NCBI GenBank assembly: GCA_040755195.1
Contig: JBFMBL010000010.1
Span: 13,983 to 77,982 of the forward strand
DNA length: 64,000 nucleotides
Direction: 5' to 3'
From: SURF-55 sp040755195
GTDB lineage: Bacteria > Bacillota > Desulfotomaculia > Desulfotomaculales > Ammonificaceae
Both the position numbers and the translations under genes were made by a program. The notes below the pieces were generated by a model. The model saw nothing but the letters and a program-made list of their open reading frames with translations. It did not search any database and was not told the DNA's origin. This document shows positions 31,352 through 41,417 of the stretch, piece after piece (the first letter of the stretch is position 1; each line of letters starts with the position of its first letter).

Positions 31352-31772
31352 TTATTCTACGATAGTAGCAATATATAGTAAAAAAAATATCTAGTCAAGG
31401 AACATATTGCCAATACAAGTTGTAACTCGACCTCTGTCGTTTGTCCGCAAGTGCACGCTCTGCCGTAGAGCCGCTTACGCGGATACTGCGAAGACGCGGC
31501 TCGGAAGTGGGTAACGCGGGTGGTTTTTCAAAGCGAATTCGTTGGGTCCTCTCACCTCTAACCTCCCACTTCGCACTTCTGAATTCGCCGGCGGACACAC
31601 GGCAGATCGGCCGCTTGGTTCCTAATGCAGACACATACCCTGATCCGGACAAATAAAAAAGGTGGGCAAAGCCCACATACTGCCTTTATTGTAGCGGATT
31701 CTCTTATTATTGATGTATTTATGGTAGAATAATGCTAACGACTAAGTCAAAAGCCATGTTACGGGAATATCA
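31352..31772. other. Non-coding interval upstream of the kinase cassette
   Basis: No gene. It contains a GC-rich stretch with CCGCAAGTGCACG and GTAGAGCCGCTTACGCGG, a short low-complexity run CTCTCACCTCTAACCTCCCAC (31548 onward) and the terminator-like hairpin at 31655-31676. The divergent promoters of the kinase cassette and the toxin-antitoxin pair should lie at its two ends. Confidence 0.4.
31655..31676 (-). terminator. Hairpin with T-run on the minus strand
   Basis: GTGGGC and GCCCAC with an AAA loop; on the minus strand followed by CTTTTTTATTT. A good intrinsic terminator shape, but no minus-strand gene lies directly upstream, so it may shield the kinase cassette from antisense transcription. 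Confidence 0.5.
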
Positions 31773-32129
31773 ATGAATTCTAATAAGGTCAGCAGGACTA
31801 AAATCTCTAATTCGGCGGCTTCGCTGAAACGTATACGTAACCAGGCGAAAACGGAAAATATTCGCTTTACACAACATGCCCATCAAGAAATGGTTGAGGA
31901 AGGAATAACAATTAACGAGGTTCTCGAAACTATTGCCTCAGGTGATATTATAGAAGACTATCCAGAGCATCGCCGAGGAGCTTGTTGTTTGCTGAATGGC
32001 ATTACAAACCATAGCCGCCCGTTACATATAGTCTGCACAACAACGCAAGCATCACTAATCATCATTACAGTCTATGAACCGAAACTACCGAAATGGATAA
32101 CACCGACCCAAAGGAGGCGTCAAGAATGA
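31773..32129 (+). CDS. DUF4258 protein, probable toxin of a toxin-antitoxin pair
   Basis: 118 residues. After a basic N-terminus comes the DUF4258 core IRFTQHAHQEMVEEGITINEV, GDIIEDYPEHRRGACCLL and IVCTTTQASLIIITVYEP, a RelE-like small fold seen in toxin modules. It directly precedes, and overlaps as ATGA, a YgiT-type zinc-finger gene, the usual partner. Toxicity is predicted by context, not shown. Confidence 0.8.
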   Translation: MNSNKVSRTKISNSAASLKRIRNQAKTENIRFTQHAHQEMVEEGITINEVLETIASGDIIEDYPEHRRGACCLLNGITNHSRPLHIVCTTTQASLIIITVYEPKLPKWITPTQRRRQE

Positions 32130-32350
32130 AGTGCAGTATTAAAGGATGCCCCGGCGAATATGAACAGCGAAAGATTATGCATACTGTGCGGTATCGCGGA
32201 CAGGTAGTAGTAATTGATCATGTTCCGGCTGAGGTTTGTTCAGTTTGCGGGGATGTTCTTCTGAAGCCGGAGACGGTCAGGCGAATTGAAGCACTGCTGC
32301 GGACAGCAACTCGTCCGTCGGATACAGTTCCTCTTTATGAGTATGCTTAG
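32126..32350 (+). CDS. YgiT-type zinc-finger antitoxin
   Basis: About 74 residues from ATG at 32126 with a perfect AAAGGAGG nine bases upstream (preferred to the longer frame at 32093). CSIKGCPGEYEQRK and VCSVCGDVLLKPETV supply two Cys pairs of a zinc finger as in the N-terminal half of MqsA; the DNA-binding HTH half is absent. Antitoxin of the DUF4258 gene before it. Confidence 0.82.
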   Translation: MKCSIKGCPGEYEQRKIMHTVRYRGQVVVIDHVPAEVCSVCGDVLLKPETVRRIEALLRTATRPSDTVPLYEYA

Positions 32351-32489
32351 ATAATCTGTACGCGGTACTTTATTGTCGCAGTATTATTTCGCACTCTTCG
32401 TTCCCGATGTTGGATTTCTTGCAGGAATTCGCAACGCGAATTCTTACCTTGGATTCTAACCTCTAACCTCGCACCTCTCACCTCTCAAA

Positions 32490-33467
32490 CTACCCGCCGA
32501 TGCGGGCCATTACGTTGGTGCAGCCGGGAGAAGCCTTTTTCTCGTACTTGCTTTTTATCGCGGTCCTTATGATCTCGGCGAGTTCCTCGAGACCGGCGCC
32601 GCTGCGGAGCGGTTCCTTGATATCGACCTCGTCTTCGCCGAAAAGGCATGGACGGAGCTTTCCGGCAGCCGTCAGACGGAGGCGGTTGCACCGGGCGCAG
32701 ATGTGCCCGCTCACCCCGCTGATGAAACCCACGGTGCCCGCCGCGCCTGGCAGGCGGTAGTACCGGGCCGGGCCGCCGCCGGCCGGTTTCTTCCCCACTT
32801 CGAGCGTCCCGAACTCCGATTCCAGCCGCTTCTGCACCTGGACGGTGGGTATCGAGGCGTCCTTACCCCATTCCTTCGCCGGACCGAACGGCATGAGCTC
32901 GATGAAGCGCACGTGCAGGGGCCGGTCCAATGAAAGCCGCGCCAGAGCGGTTATCTCGTCGTCGTTGAACCCCTTTACCACCACCGTATTCAGCTTCACC
33001 GGATGAAACCCCAGTTCCAGCGCCGTTTCTATCGCCGCCAGGACCTTTGCAAGCTCCCCGCCGCCGGTGATGCGGCGGTAGCGTTCCGGTTGAAGCGTGT
33101 CCAGGCTGAGATTGACGCGCTTCAGACCGGCTTTTTTCAACTCGTTGGCGTACGTCCCGAAAAGGATGCCGTTGGTGGTAACCGCCAGGTCGTCTATTTC
33201 GGGAATCCGCGCGATCATTTCCACCAGCGACGTAAAGCCTTTCCGCACCAGGGGTTCGCCGCCGGTCAGGCGAACCTTTTTGACCCCTGTCAGGACCCCG
33301 GCGCGGACGACCCTTTCGACTTCCTCGAGGCGGAGCACCTCCGCGTGCGGCAGCATCGGCACCCCTTCCTGCGGAAGGCAGTACAGGCACCGTAGGTTGC
33401 ACCGGTCGGTAACAGAAACCCGGAGGTAGTTTATCTCACGCTGATAGCTGTCCTGCAAGGGTGACAC
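32490..33467 (-). CDS. moaA: GTP 3',8-cyclase MoaA (molybdenum cofactor)
   Basis: 325 residues. Radical SAM cluster C23NLRC27LYC30, SAM-binding LTGGEPLVRKG, and the second Fe-S cluster CARCNRL...RPCLF in the C-terminal half. It converts GTP to the first pterin precursor of molybdenum cofactor. GTG at 33467 has GGAGGAGA directly upstream; the longer frame is rejected. The conserved C-terminal Gly-Gly (RIGG) is present. No other moa genes are nearby, so cofactor genes are scattered. Confidence 0.95.
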   Translation of the reverse strand: MSPLQDSYQREINYLRVSVTDRCNLRCLYCLPQEGVPMLPHAEVLRLEEVERVVRAGVLTGVKKVRLTGGEPLVRKGFTSLVEMIARIPEIDDLAVTTNGILFGTYANELKKAGLKRVNLSLDTLQPERYRRITGGGELAKVLAAIETALELGFHPVKLNTVVVKGFNDDEITALARLSLDRPLHVRFIELMPFGPAKEWGKDASIPTVQVQKRLESEFGTLEVGKKPAGGGPARYYRLPGAAGTVGFISGVSGHICARCNRLRLTAAGKLRPCLFGEDEVDIKEPLRSGAGLEELAEIIRTAIKSKYEKKASPGCTNVMARIGG

Positions 33468-33491
33468 TCTCCTCCCCCGGAAATAAATCTC

Positions 33492-33574
33492 ACCGCCAAG
33501 ACGCCAAGAACACCATGATTCAAGACAATAAATACCGGATAACAGGTAAATGCCTTTCCAGCGCCGATTTTCAT
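33492..33574. repeat. Dispersed intergenic repeat, copy 1 (about 80 bp)
   Basis: Starts ACCGCCAAGACGCCAAGAAC and ends GCGCCGATTTTCAT; the diverged inverse copy lies at 55275-55347 between pflB and pflA. Not coding. It lies just upstream of moaA. Confidence 0.6.
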
Positions 33575-33661
33575 CCCTGGTGCAGGCAAAAACCCGCATG
33601 CACGACTCCTTTTAAATCGAGCCCCGTCATGCGCTTCCGGCGCCGGCCCTTTAACACAGAT

Positions 33662-34072
33662 TCACAATATACGGCTGAAATAGATCAATATAGCGATAAC
33701 AATAATTAGAAAGCATACCGCAAGAAAATCAAGCGCCGCCGAAGGGCGATAAACGCCATTTATGATCTGCCGCCGCGTCGTAAAGAACCGCACCGCCGCC
33801 AGCAGCACCAGCACCGCCGCCCCGCCCATCAGGCTTTCCCCGACAAGCTGCAGCGCCCGGGCCTTGTTTTGCCATGCAGCGGTCCCGGGCTCGACGGCGA
33901 CCCACCTTACCAGCAGGATCCCGAACGCCACAAGCGCCAGGCATGTCCGTATCCAGGCCAGGAAGGTACGCTCGTTGGCCAGGTGGGCCCTCACCTGCGC
34001 CCGCACCTTGAGGATTGACCCGGCGGTCGACTTCTCTCTTGTTATACCGATATGCTTTTCCTTGTATTTCAC
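33662..34072 (-). CDS. DUF202 family membrane protein
   Basis: 136 residues. The family signature LANERTFLAWIRTCLALVAFG is followed by three transmembrane helices (the last LDFLAVCFLIIVIAILIYF). Members such as YidH are inner-membrane proteins of unknown function. A single-gene unit. Confidence 0.85.
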   Translation of the reverse strand: MKYKEKHIGITREKSTAGSILKVRAQVRAHLANERTFLAWIRTCLALVAFGILLVRWVAVEPGTAAWQNKARALQLVGESLMGGAAVLVLLAAVRFFTTRRQIINGVYRPSAALDFLAVCFLIIVIAILIYFSRIL

Positions 34073-34444
34073 CGGCGCGTCTCACTCTGTTATGAACCCG
34101 GACCACTAACAGCCGGGTTTGCGTTCAGTCTATCGATAGCGTGAGACCGGACAAGTAAGAAATATTCGATAAAAAGTCGAAATTCCCTTCCGTTTTTTTA
34201 GAGGACCGTATATCAGTAAATAAAAAAGCTCGGATATTACCGCATCGGTCAGCGGCATATCGAGCGTCCCGTCATTCTTTTTTTATATGGCCGGAGTCAG
34301 CGAAGCTAAACGAGACCTGCCGTTTATTCAGTTGGAAACAGTCTTGTATGATATCGGTTTTTTCACGGAATCTCCCTTTTCATCAATCAAGCTTTTTCCC
34401 GGAAAAGTGCCGATTGCCGGGCTAAAGGGTGCATACACGCCGCC
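34073..34444. other. Interval between DUF4349 and DUF202 genes
   Basis: No supported gene. AAAAAAGCTCGGATATTACCG at 34224 and GGCATATCGAGC at 34253 form a loose inverted repeat followed on the plus strand by TTCTTTTTTT, a possible terminator. Confidence 0.35.
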
Positions 34445-35377
34445 TTATGCATCCGTACTACGGCGCTTTTGCCGGGCTCTTAAACAAAGCCAGACGATGA
34501 AACCCACTATCAGCAGCGGCAGGACTGTGCCTACGGCGATTATAAAGAAATTGATCACCGCAACGAAGCCTTGAAGGGCTGTGACAAAGGAGTCCTTTAC
34601 TCCCCAGCGCACAAGGGGCGTGGCAACCGAAGCAGGCTCGAAAAGCTCCAGGGTTATCGTCGCCATCGACGCACTTCTTTCAAGGTAATCCACCTGCGCC
34701 TGAAGAGACTCGATCTCGCCCCTTATACGGGTCAACTGTTCTTCCACCTTGAGCATTTCTTCCACTTTCTTAGCAGACTTTAGAATCTCAAGGTATTGTT
34801 CCTCCTGGCGCTTCAGGTTCTTCAACCGGGCGGTCAAATCTATGTGCTGTTCGGTTACCTCCTCGGAGGTCTCCTGTTCGGATTCAAGCTTCCCGAGCTT
34901 CTTCATCTCGATGATCGCTGCCGAGAACCGCTCCGCCGGCACTTTCACCACAATTGTCCCCGAGCAAGGATCGCTACGCGTTTCCAGGGGTTCGACAGGG
35001 GACCCTTCCGGCGAGGAAGTGACACAGCTTACGATGTAACCGTTGTTGCGGACGGCCAGTTCTTCCACCGCGGCCAGCGCCGTACCCACATCTTTCACCG
35101 CCAGCCGCAGGGTCTTCCGCTTGATGACAAGACGCTCGCTACCGGTGGCGGCACCCGCGCCTGCGGCTTCTCCGTAGGTCACCTTTCCGCTTCCTACGGG
35201 TATATCCTTCGTTACTGTGGCAGCTCGCTCCACTTTAGAAGTACTGAGCTGCGGCGCATAAGACCCCATTCCCCGGGGCGCAAGAAAAACTGCTGCTACG
35301 ACCATCCCGCCGGCCAGCAGGCCGATTATGAGAAAGATCCAACCGGTGAATCTTGGTTTCCCTGTTACTTCCCCCAT
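34445..35377 (-). CDS. DUF4349 domain protein
   Basis: 310 residues: N-terminal membrane helix (GWIFLIIGLLAGGMVVAAVF), an extracytoplasmic domain with RKTLRLAVKDVGTALAAVEE and the DUF4349 core PAERFSAAIIEMKKLGKLES, a coiled coil (about 190-240, HIDLTARLKNLKRQEEQYLE), a conserved ASMATITLELFEP strand, and a C-terminal membrane helix (FFIIAVGTVLPLLIVGFIVW). Function unknown. Confidence 0.85.
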   Translation of the reverse strand: MGEVTGKPRFTGWIFLIIGLLAGGMVVAAVFLAPRGMGSYAPQLSTSKVERAATVTKDIPVGSGKVTYGEAAGAGAATGSERLVIKRKTLRLAVKDVGTALAAVEELAVRNNGYIVSCVTSSPEGSPVEPLETRSDPCSGTIVVKVPAERFSAAIIEMKKLGKLESEQETSEEVTEQHIDLTARLKNLKRQEEQYLEILKSAKKVEEMLKVEEQLTRIRGEIESLQAQVDYLERSASMATITLELFEPASVATPLVRWGVKDSFVTALQGFVAVINFFIIAVGTVLPLLIVGFIVWLCLRARQKRRSTDA

Positions 35378-35577
35378 CCCTATACCCTCCCTGAAGAGTG
35401 CGATCGCGCCTCGCGTTTATTTATTACTGTAACACCGCGGGCGCGTTTTTTGTGACAGGGAAAGGAAGGTTTTTTGCGGCATGAATTTAGGGGTCAAAAG
35501 GTAGAAGATAGAAGTCAGTAGGCAGGAACCAGGAGTCGCAGGACAGGCTTCTTCCTCTTCTCTATTCTGTATTCTAT

Positions 35578-35633
35578 CTTCTGGATTCTGGATACTGACT
35601 TCTGGATTCTGGATACTGACTTCTGGATTCTGA
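35578..35633. repeat. 21-bp tandem repeat, 2.7 copies
   Basis: CTTCTGGATTCTGGATACTGA is repeated at 35578, 35599 and (partial) 35620 without mismatch, embedded in a longer degenerate run from about 35503. It lies between the DUF4349 and PaaK-like genes. One of several low-complexity arrays in this window. Confidence 0.85.
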
Positions 35634-35660
35634 CCCTTAACCCGTATCCGAAAAGATACT

Positions 35661-36844
35661 TCATCTTTTATCTACCAGCAGCGCCTCGCCCACTGTCCCC
35701 GGAGGAACAAAAGAGACCTGCGACTTCAGGCGCAGGAGTTCCTTCGCACGCGCGGCGATGGAGGCGGCCAGTTCCGGTGTTTCCGGGGTCCCCTCGGCCA
35801 GTTCCGCCTTGAGTGTCAATTCGTCGCGAAAATCGCGCTGGGTGACTTCCGCCTGCAGCGCCCGCACCTGAGAGAATTCTCCGGCCAACTCGGACACCTG
35901 GTGCGGGTAAAGGAACAGCCCGCGCACCTTCACGCCTGCGGCAGCCCTCCCCAAAACCCCCACAAGCCTTCTGGCCGGAAGGCCGCAGGAGCACGGCTCC
36001 GTGGTAAAGGCGCTTAAATCGCCGGTTGCCAGGCGCAACAGCGGGTATGTCGCCACCATGAGGGTGACGACGATCTCCCCCGTTTCCCCGTCCGGTACCG
36101 GTTCCCCGCTCTGCGGGTCAACCACCTCCACAACCACGTCCCGGGCCAGATGCAGCCCCTTCATCCGGGAGCACTCATACGCGACGCAGCCGGTGTCGGC
36201 CGTCCCGTATCCCTGGAAGACGCTCACCCCGTACTTCTCGAGCAAAAGCGCGCGCAGTTCCTCGGAAAGCCGTTCCGCCGTTATCCACGCCCGCCGCAGG
36301 GCTAGCTCCTGAACGACACCCTGTTCCTCGGCCTTTTTCAGTAAAGCGTAAAGGAAGCTCGGGACGCCTATATAAGCCGTAACCCCCACATCCCGCATAA
36401 TCTGTACCTGCAGTTCCGTATTGCCTACCCCGGCAGGAACAACGGTACAGCCCAGGCTGCGCAGGGAACTGTCAAACATGAAGCCCGCCGGTGTGAGGTG
36501 GTACGAAAAGGTGTTCTGAACCACGTCTGCGGCCTTGAATCCCGCCGCGACCAGCGCATCTCCCCAGCGCCAGTAATCCTCCCCTTCTCCCTGAGGGTCG
36601 TAGATCGGACCCGGCGAGGCGAAGACACGCTGCACGCGTGTCATGGGCACCGCCAGAAACCCCCCGAAGGGGGGAGCCGACTGCTGCCGTTGACTCAGCT
36701 CGCTTTTCCGGATCACCGGTAAACGCGGCAGGTCCTTGACCTCTTTAATATCCTCCGGTTTCAGGCCCGCTTTTGAAAACCTGTCCCGCACCGCAGGAGA
36801 GTTGTGATAAGCGTATCGGATAAAGTCCCCTAAATCCCTAAAAC

Positions 36845-36848
<4 letters not shown>
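35661..36848 (-). CDS. PaaK-like acyl-CoA ligase (phenylacetate--CoA ligase family)
   Basis: 395 residues, ANL superfamily. FIRYAYHNSPAVRDRFSKAG at the start, VFASPGPIYDP in place of the Ser/Thr-rich phosphate loop, FQGYGTADTGCVAYEC and RLATGDLSAF, with the C-terminal lid after KVRGLFLYP. It activates an aromatic or related carboxylate with ATP to a CoA thioester. The phosphate loop is poor in Ser/Thr/Lys, which is unusual. ATG at 36848 overlaps the livF stop (ATGA), so it is co-translated with the transporter. Substrate is unknown. Confidence 0.82.
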
Positions 36849-37639
<791 letters not shown>

Positions 37640-37966
37640 GTGCGTTCCCTCCCTTGTCAGCAGTCGGTAGTCAGTAGTCGGATTTGTAGATAGAAATCAC
37701 CTGCGGTGATTTCTCTGTATTAATGGTTGGTCGTTAGTCGTTTGGTTTATTCCTGCTAACCACTAACCACCAACCACTAACAACAAGATTGCGGCCGTCG
37801 GTCGGAACCGGCTCCCAGCAAGTCCCAGTTCCGACGGCCGCAGCCGTTTTTTCAAACCGTCATATTTAGCCGGCCTCGATTGAGGCTGGAAGTCATAATA
37901 TGAATTAGATTTTGTATTAACCGGTATTAGAGCTCTGGCTGTACTTCCAACCTCCCGTCCAGGCGC
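37640..37966. other. Interval livJ-livF with hairpin and simple repeats
   Basis: Contains degenerate runs (GTCAGCAGTCGGTAGTCAGT; CTAACCACTAACCACCAACC) at 37656-37785 and a long hairpin GCGGCCGTCGG...CCGACGGCCGC (37791-37841). The hairpin has TTTTTT on the plus side but only a weak T-run on the minus side, where it would separate the highly expressed binding protein from livF. Confidence 0.5.
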
Positions 37967-39175
37967 TTACTTGTAACCGATCCAGTCGGTGAGGTACTCA
38001 AACTTGCCGCTCTTAACCTCTGCAAGCCGGACCTTCTCGCTGCCCCGGTGGCTCGTCGCGGTAAAGGTAACAGCATTGGACAGCCCGCCGGTATCAAAAG
38101 CCGCAAGGCTCTCCAGACCCGACTTGATCGCCTCGCCGGTAACGTTGTCCCCGGCGAGTTTCACGCCTTCGCACATAACCATCGTGGAAGCCCAGCCCTG
38201 AACGAACTTCTGGTTCTTATCTTCGATTTTCTGCCCCTTAGAGGCAAGGTATTCTTTAATCGCCGCCATGCCGGCAACGTCCTCGTACGGGAAGGCAAAC
38301 GGAACGACGCCGATATACCCTTCCGCGGCGTCCCCGGCAAGTTTTACAATCTTTTCGTCCGCCGCCCAGTTAAGGCCGATGAACTTCGTCGCCAGCCCGT
38401 TCTTTTTCGCGTCTTTTAACACGATTGAAGCCAGGTTGGAGGTTCCCTGAACGATAGCAAAGTCGGCCTTGTTCTTCTTGAGGTCAAGTATCTGCGTGGT
38501 GGCGTCGAGCGCCTTCAGGTCGACAACCTCGTCGTTAACAACTTCAAAACCGTTATCCGTCGCATACTTCTTCGCATCGGCGACGGGTGACTTGCCGAAA
38601 GGCGTGTCGTTATAGACGAAAGCCACTTTCGGTTTCCCTGTGCCTTTCCAGTTGTCCTTCGCCCACTTCAGCGCGGTCCGGGCCTGGTCGGAGTACGAAG
38701 CCGCCACCAGGAAGTTATACGGGCACACATTTATGTCGAGAAGTCCTTCGGAGTATGATCCTGAGATGTAAGGGATCTTGTCGGTCGCGATAATCTGCTT
38801 GAGCGCTTCGGTATCCCCCGTGCCCCAACCGAGAATCGCCACGACTTTATCCTGTTTCACCAGCCGGTTGTAAGCTTCGAGAGCCTTGGTCTTGTCGTAA
38901 GCGTAATCGATGTCGATAAGCTTCACCTCACGGCCGTTGACCCCACCCTTGCTGTTGATGTAGTCGACGTAAGCCTTTGCTCCCTCAGCATACGGTGCGC
39001 CGACGTCCCCCGTAGCCCCTGTAATGTCGAAGATGCCGCCGATCTTAACCGGCTCCTTCGGGGCTTCAGTCCCCGCGGGCTCCGTCGCAGTTTCTTTTTT
39101 CCCGCAGCCGGCCGCCACCAGCGTTACCGCAAGGCAAATACAAAGCAGAACAACCCAAAAACCTTTATAACGCAT
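37967..39175 (-). CDS. ABC transporter substrate-binding lipoprotein (LivJ/LivK type)
   Basis: 402 residues. A lipoprotein signal (VVLLCICLAVTLVAAGC, Cys24) and a Thr/Glu/Pro linker lead to a periplasmic-binding type I fold: VKIGGIFDITGATGDVGAPY, NSKGGVNGREVKLIDID and AILGWGTGDTEALKQI. It captures the substrate for the LivHM permease. Family members bind branched-chain amino acids, amides or aromatic acids; the two CoA ligases nearby favour a carboxylate. Confidence 0.92.
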   Translation of the reverse strand: MRYKGFWVVLLCICLAVTLVAAGCGKKETATEPAGTEAPKEPVKIGGIFDITGATGDVGAPYAEGAKAYVDYINSKGGVNGREVKLIDIDYAYDKTKALEAYNRLVKQDKVVAILGWGTGDTEALKQIIATDKIPYISGSYSEGLLDINVCPYNFLVAASYSDQARTALKWAKDNWKGTGKPKVAFVYNDTPFGKSPVADAKKYATDNGFEVVNDEVVDLKALDATTQILDLKKNKADFAIVQGTSNLASIVLKDAKKNGLATKFIGLNWAADEKIVKLAGDAAEGYIGVVPFAFPYEDVAGMAAIKEYLASKGQKIEDKNQKFVQGWASTMVMCEGVKLAGDNVTGEAIKSGLESLAAFDTGGLSNAVTFTATSHRGSEKVRLAEVKSGKFEYLTDWIGYK

Positions 39176-39266
39176 ATTTTCACTCCTCTCTTTATCCAGT
39201 TAGACAATCTCCGCTCGAAAAATCCCGAAGCCCGAAACAGCTTTGTTTTCACCTCCCCCGGCCCGC

Positions 39267-40334
39267 TCAATATGAGAAGGGCCAAAGCCGGAAGTAGTTC
39301 TTAACGTCGTTCCAGAGTTTCGCCAACCCCTCCGGCTCGAAAATCAAAAACAGAATCACGATGAGACCAAAAAATCCGGTTTGCGCCGCCAGCAGCAGGT
39401 TCTGGATGTCCGGAAAAAAGGTGCCGACAAAGCCGGCGGCAGCCCGGATACCGATCGGCATAAGTATGATAAACACCGCGCCGTAGATTGAGCCCATCAC
39501 GCTGCCAAGCCCCCCGATGATGATCATCGCAAGGTACTGGATGGAGACATCAACGGTGAAGTTCTCCGGTGTAATCACCCTTTGATAACCCGCCAGTAAC
39601 GCACCTGCGATCCCGGCATAGAAAGCGCTTAATCCAAAGGCCATAACCTTGTACTGCAGTAAGTTAATACCCATAACCGACGCCGCCAGGTCGCGGTCCC
39701 GTACCGCCATAAAAGCGCGTCCCACACGGCTCCGGAACAGGTTTACGGTGGCCACCACCGCCACAAGCGTCAACAGAAAAGCAAAATAATAAAATTCCTT
39801 GTCTTTTGCTAAAGAAATCGAACCTATCTTCGGCGGTTGAATCACGATCCCCGCCGATCCCCCTGTCAAACCGGTCCAGTGTATAATGGTGTACTCGATG
39901 ATCACCTGCGCGGCCAGGGTCGCAATTGCCAGGTAAAGCCCTTTTAACCGCAGCGACGGTATACCGAATACAGCCCCGACCATCGCCGCCATGAAACCGG
40001 CGAGGGGCAGGGCCGCCCAGAAAGAAAGGCCGAGTTTGGTCGTCAGCACTCCCACTGTATAGGCGCCCACGCCCATAAAAGCGCCGTGCCCTATAGAGAT
40101 CTGACCGGTGAAACCCGTAAGAATATTCAGCCCCAAAGCCCCGATAACCGCAATGGCAACAAGATTGGCCACGCTCGTAAAATAGTCGTTGACCAGAAGC
40201 GGGAACACGAGGAATAACGCAATTATGGCCGCAACTTTGATTTTCGCGGCGGGCGCATACAGAACCGCCATATCTTCCTTGTAAGAAGTGGTAAAGATGC
40301 CGCAATCCATAACGAACGGGAACTTAAACCTCAA
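39267..40334 (-). CDS. livM: ABC transporter permease LivM
   Basis: 355 residues with about nine membrane helices and the LivM signature GHGAFMGVGAYTVGVL and IIGGLGSVMGSIYGAVFI. TTG at 40334 follows AGGAACC, five bases after livH. The N-terminal 20 residues are an uncertain extension. Forms the import channel with LivH. Confidence 0.92.
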   Translation of the reverse strand: MRFKFPFVMDCGIFTTSYKEDMAVLYAPAAKIKVAAIIALFLVFPLLVNDYFTSVANLVAIAVIGALGLNILTGFTGQISIGHGAFMGVGAYTVGVLTTKLGLSFWAALPLAGFMAAMVGAVFGIPSLRLKGLYLAIATLAAQVIIEYTIIHWTGLTGGSAGIVIQPPKIGSISLAKDKEFYYFAFLLTLVAVVATVNLFRSRVGRAFMAVRDRDLAASVMGINLLQYKVMAFGLSAFYAGIAGALLAGYQRVITPENFTVDVSIQYLAMIIIGGLGSVMGSIYGAVFIILMPIGIRAAAGFVGTFFPDIQNLLLAAQTGFFGLIVILFLIFEPEGLAKLWNDVKNYFRLWPFSY

Positions 40335-40339
40335 GGTTC

Positions 40340-41218
40340 CTACACCCTTTCGATGATTTCCTTGCCGAACAGGCCGTAAGGCCTGATGAGCAAAATGACT
40401 ACCAGGATAACGAACGGCATAACTTCTTTCACGCCGCCGCCGAAATAGGGATCGAGGTACCCACCCGCCAGGTTTTCCAGCACTCCGATGATGAACCCGC
40501 CCAATATGGCGCCGGGAATGCTGTCCAGCCCGCCGAGAATGGCAACGGGAAGAACCTTGAGCCCGAGGTGGGCAAGCGATGAGTTAACCCCGTTGATGTT
40601 GCCGAGGAGAATCCCGCCGACCGCCGCCACCAGGGCGGCGATCGCCCAGGTAATCGCGAAAGTCTTCTTTACGCTTATACCCATGGACAGCGCGGCCTGC
40701 TGGTCGTCTGCCACCGCCCGCATAACAATTCCGGTCGTGGTAAATTTGAAGAAGAGTGAGAAAAATATTAACAGCAAAATCGCAAGGCCGAGGGACCACA
40801 GGTAGACCTGGGAAACCACCACGCCGCCAAAAGTAACCGGCGTCTGCGGAAATATGTTGGGGAAAATCCGGGTCTCGGTACCCCATAAAAGTTGAATAAT
40901 ACCACGCATCAAGCTGGAAAGTCCGATAGTAGCCATAATCACCGATATTACCGGTTCACCGATGAAAGGCCGCAGTACCAGCCTCTCGACCAGTATTCCA
41001 AGCAATAAGGAAATGCAAAGCGTCAAAAATATCGCCGCAAGGAAGGGTATGTGGTAGGAAGTAATCATCCACAGGGAAACGTAAGCTCCCACCAGCAGGA
41101 ATTCACCCTGGGCGAAGTTTATGCAGTCACTCGCCTTGTAAATAAGTACAAACCCGAGCGCCACCAAGGCATAAATACTTCCGACGACAAGGCCGGTAAC
41201 CAGCAGCTGCACAAGCAT
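40340..41218 (-). CDS. livH: ABC transporter permease LivH
   Basis: 292 residues, eight membrane helices, LivH motifs YALVALGFVLIYKASDCINFAQGEFLLVG (pieces) and GILLGNINGVNSSLAHLGLK, plus LGGLDSIPGAILGG. ATG at 41218 originally overlapped the stop of the acyl-CoA ligase gene before a mobile element inserted between them (see copy C). It has only GGGGG as a weak ribosome site, consistent with former translational coupling. Confidence 0.92.
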   Translation of the reverse strand: MLVQLLVTGLVVGSIYALVALGFVLIYKASDCINFAQGEFLLVGAYVSLWMITSYHIPFLAAIFLTLCISLLLGILVERLVLRPFIGEPVISVIMATIGLSSLMRGIIQLLWGTETRIFPNIFPQTPVTFGGVVVSQVYLWSLGLAILLLIFFSLFFKFTTTGIVMRAVADDQQAALSMGISVKKTFAITWAIAALVAAVGGILLGNINGVNSSLAHLGLKVLPVAILGGLDSIPGAILGGFIIGVLENLAGGYLDPYFGGGVKEVMPFVILVVILLIRPYGLFGKEIIERV

Positions 41219-41241
41219 CAGGCGACCCCCGTTCTCGTATC

Positions 41242-41417
41242 GTAACTATTCAGGCACCTCGTTGGGCGCGGCGATAGGCTGCGCATAGCTTTGTCGGCCG
41301 CCACCGGCCGGATGCTCTTGTACTTTCATGTACGCTCCGCTCCGTCCGGTATCGGTCCTTCGCGCTCTGCTTGCCTCTCACCGCGTTCCGTTAGTGTAAT
41401 ATAGGCTGAATAGTTAC
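41242..41417. mobile_element. MITE-like element, copy C (176 bp, 8-bp target duplication)
   Basis: Ends GTAACTATTCAG and CTGAATAGTTAC, flanked by the perfect direct repeat CTCGTATC (41234-41241 and 41418-41425). Interior matches copies A and B. It inserted into the 3' end of the ligase gene: the TAA of its terminal repeat now stops that gene. Removing the element and one duplication restores a frame ending TGA that overlaps the livH ATG. Confidence 0.85.
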
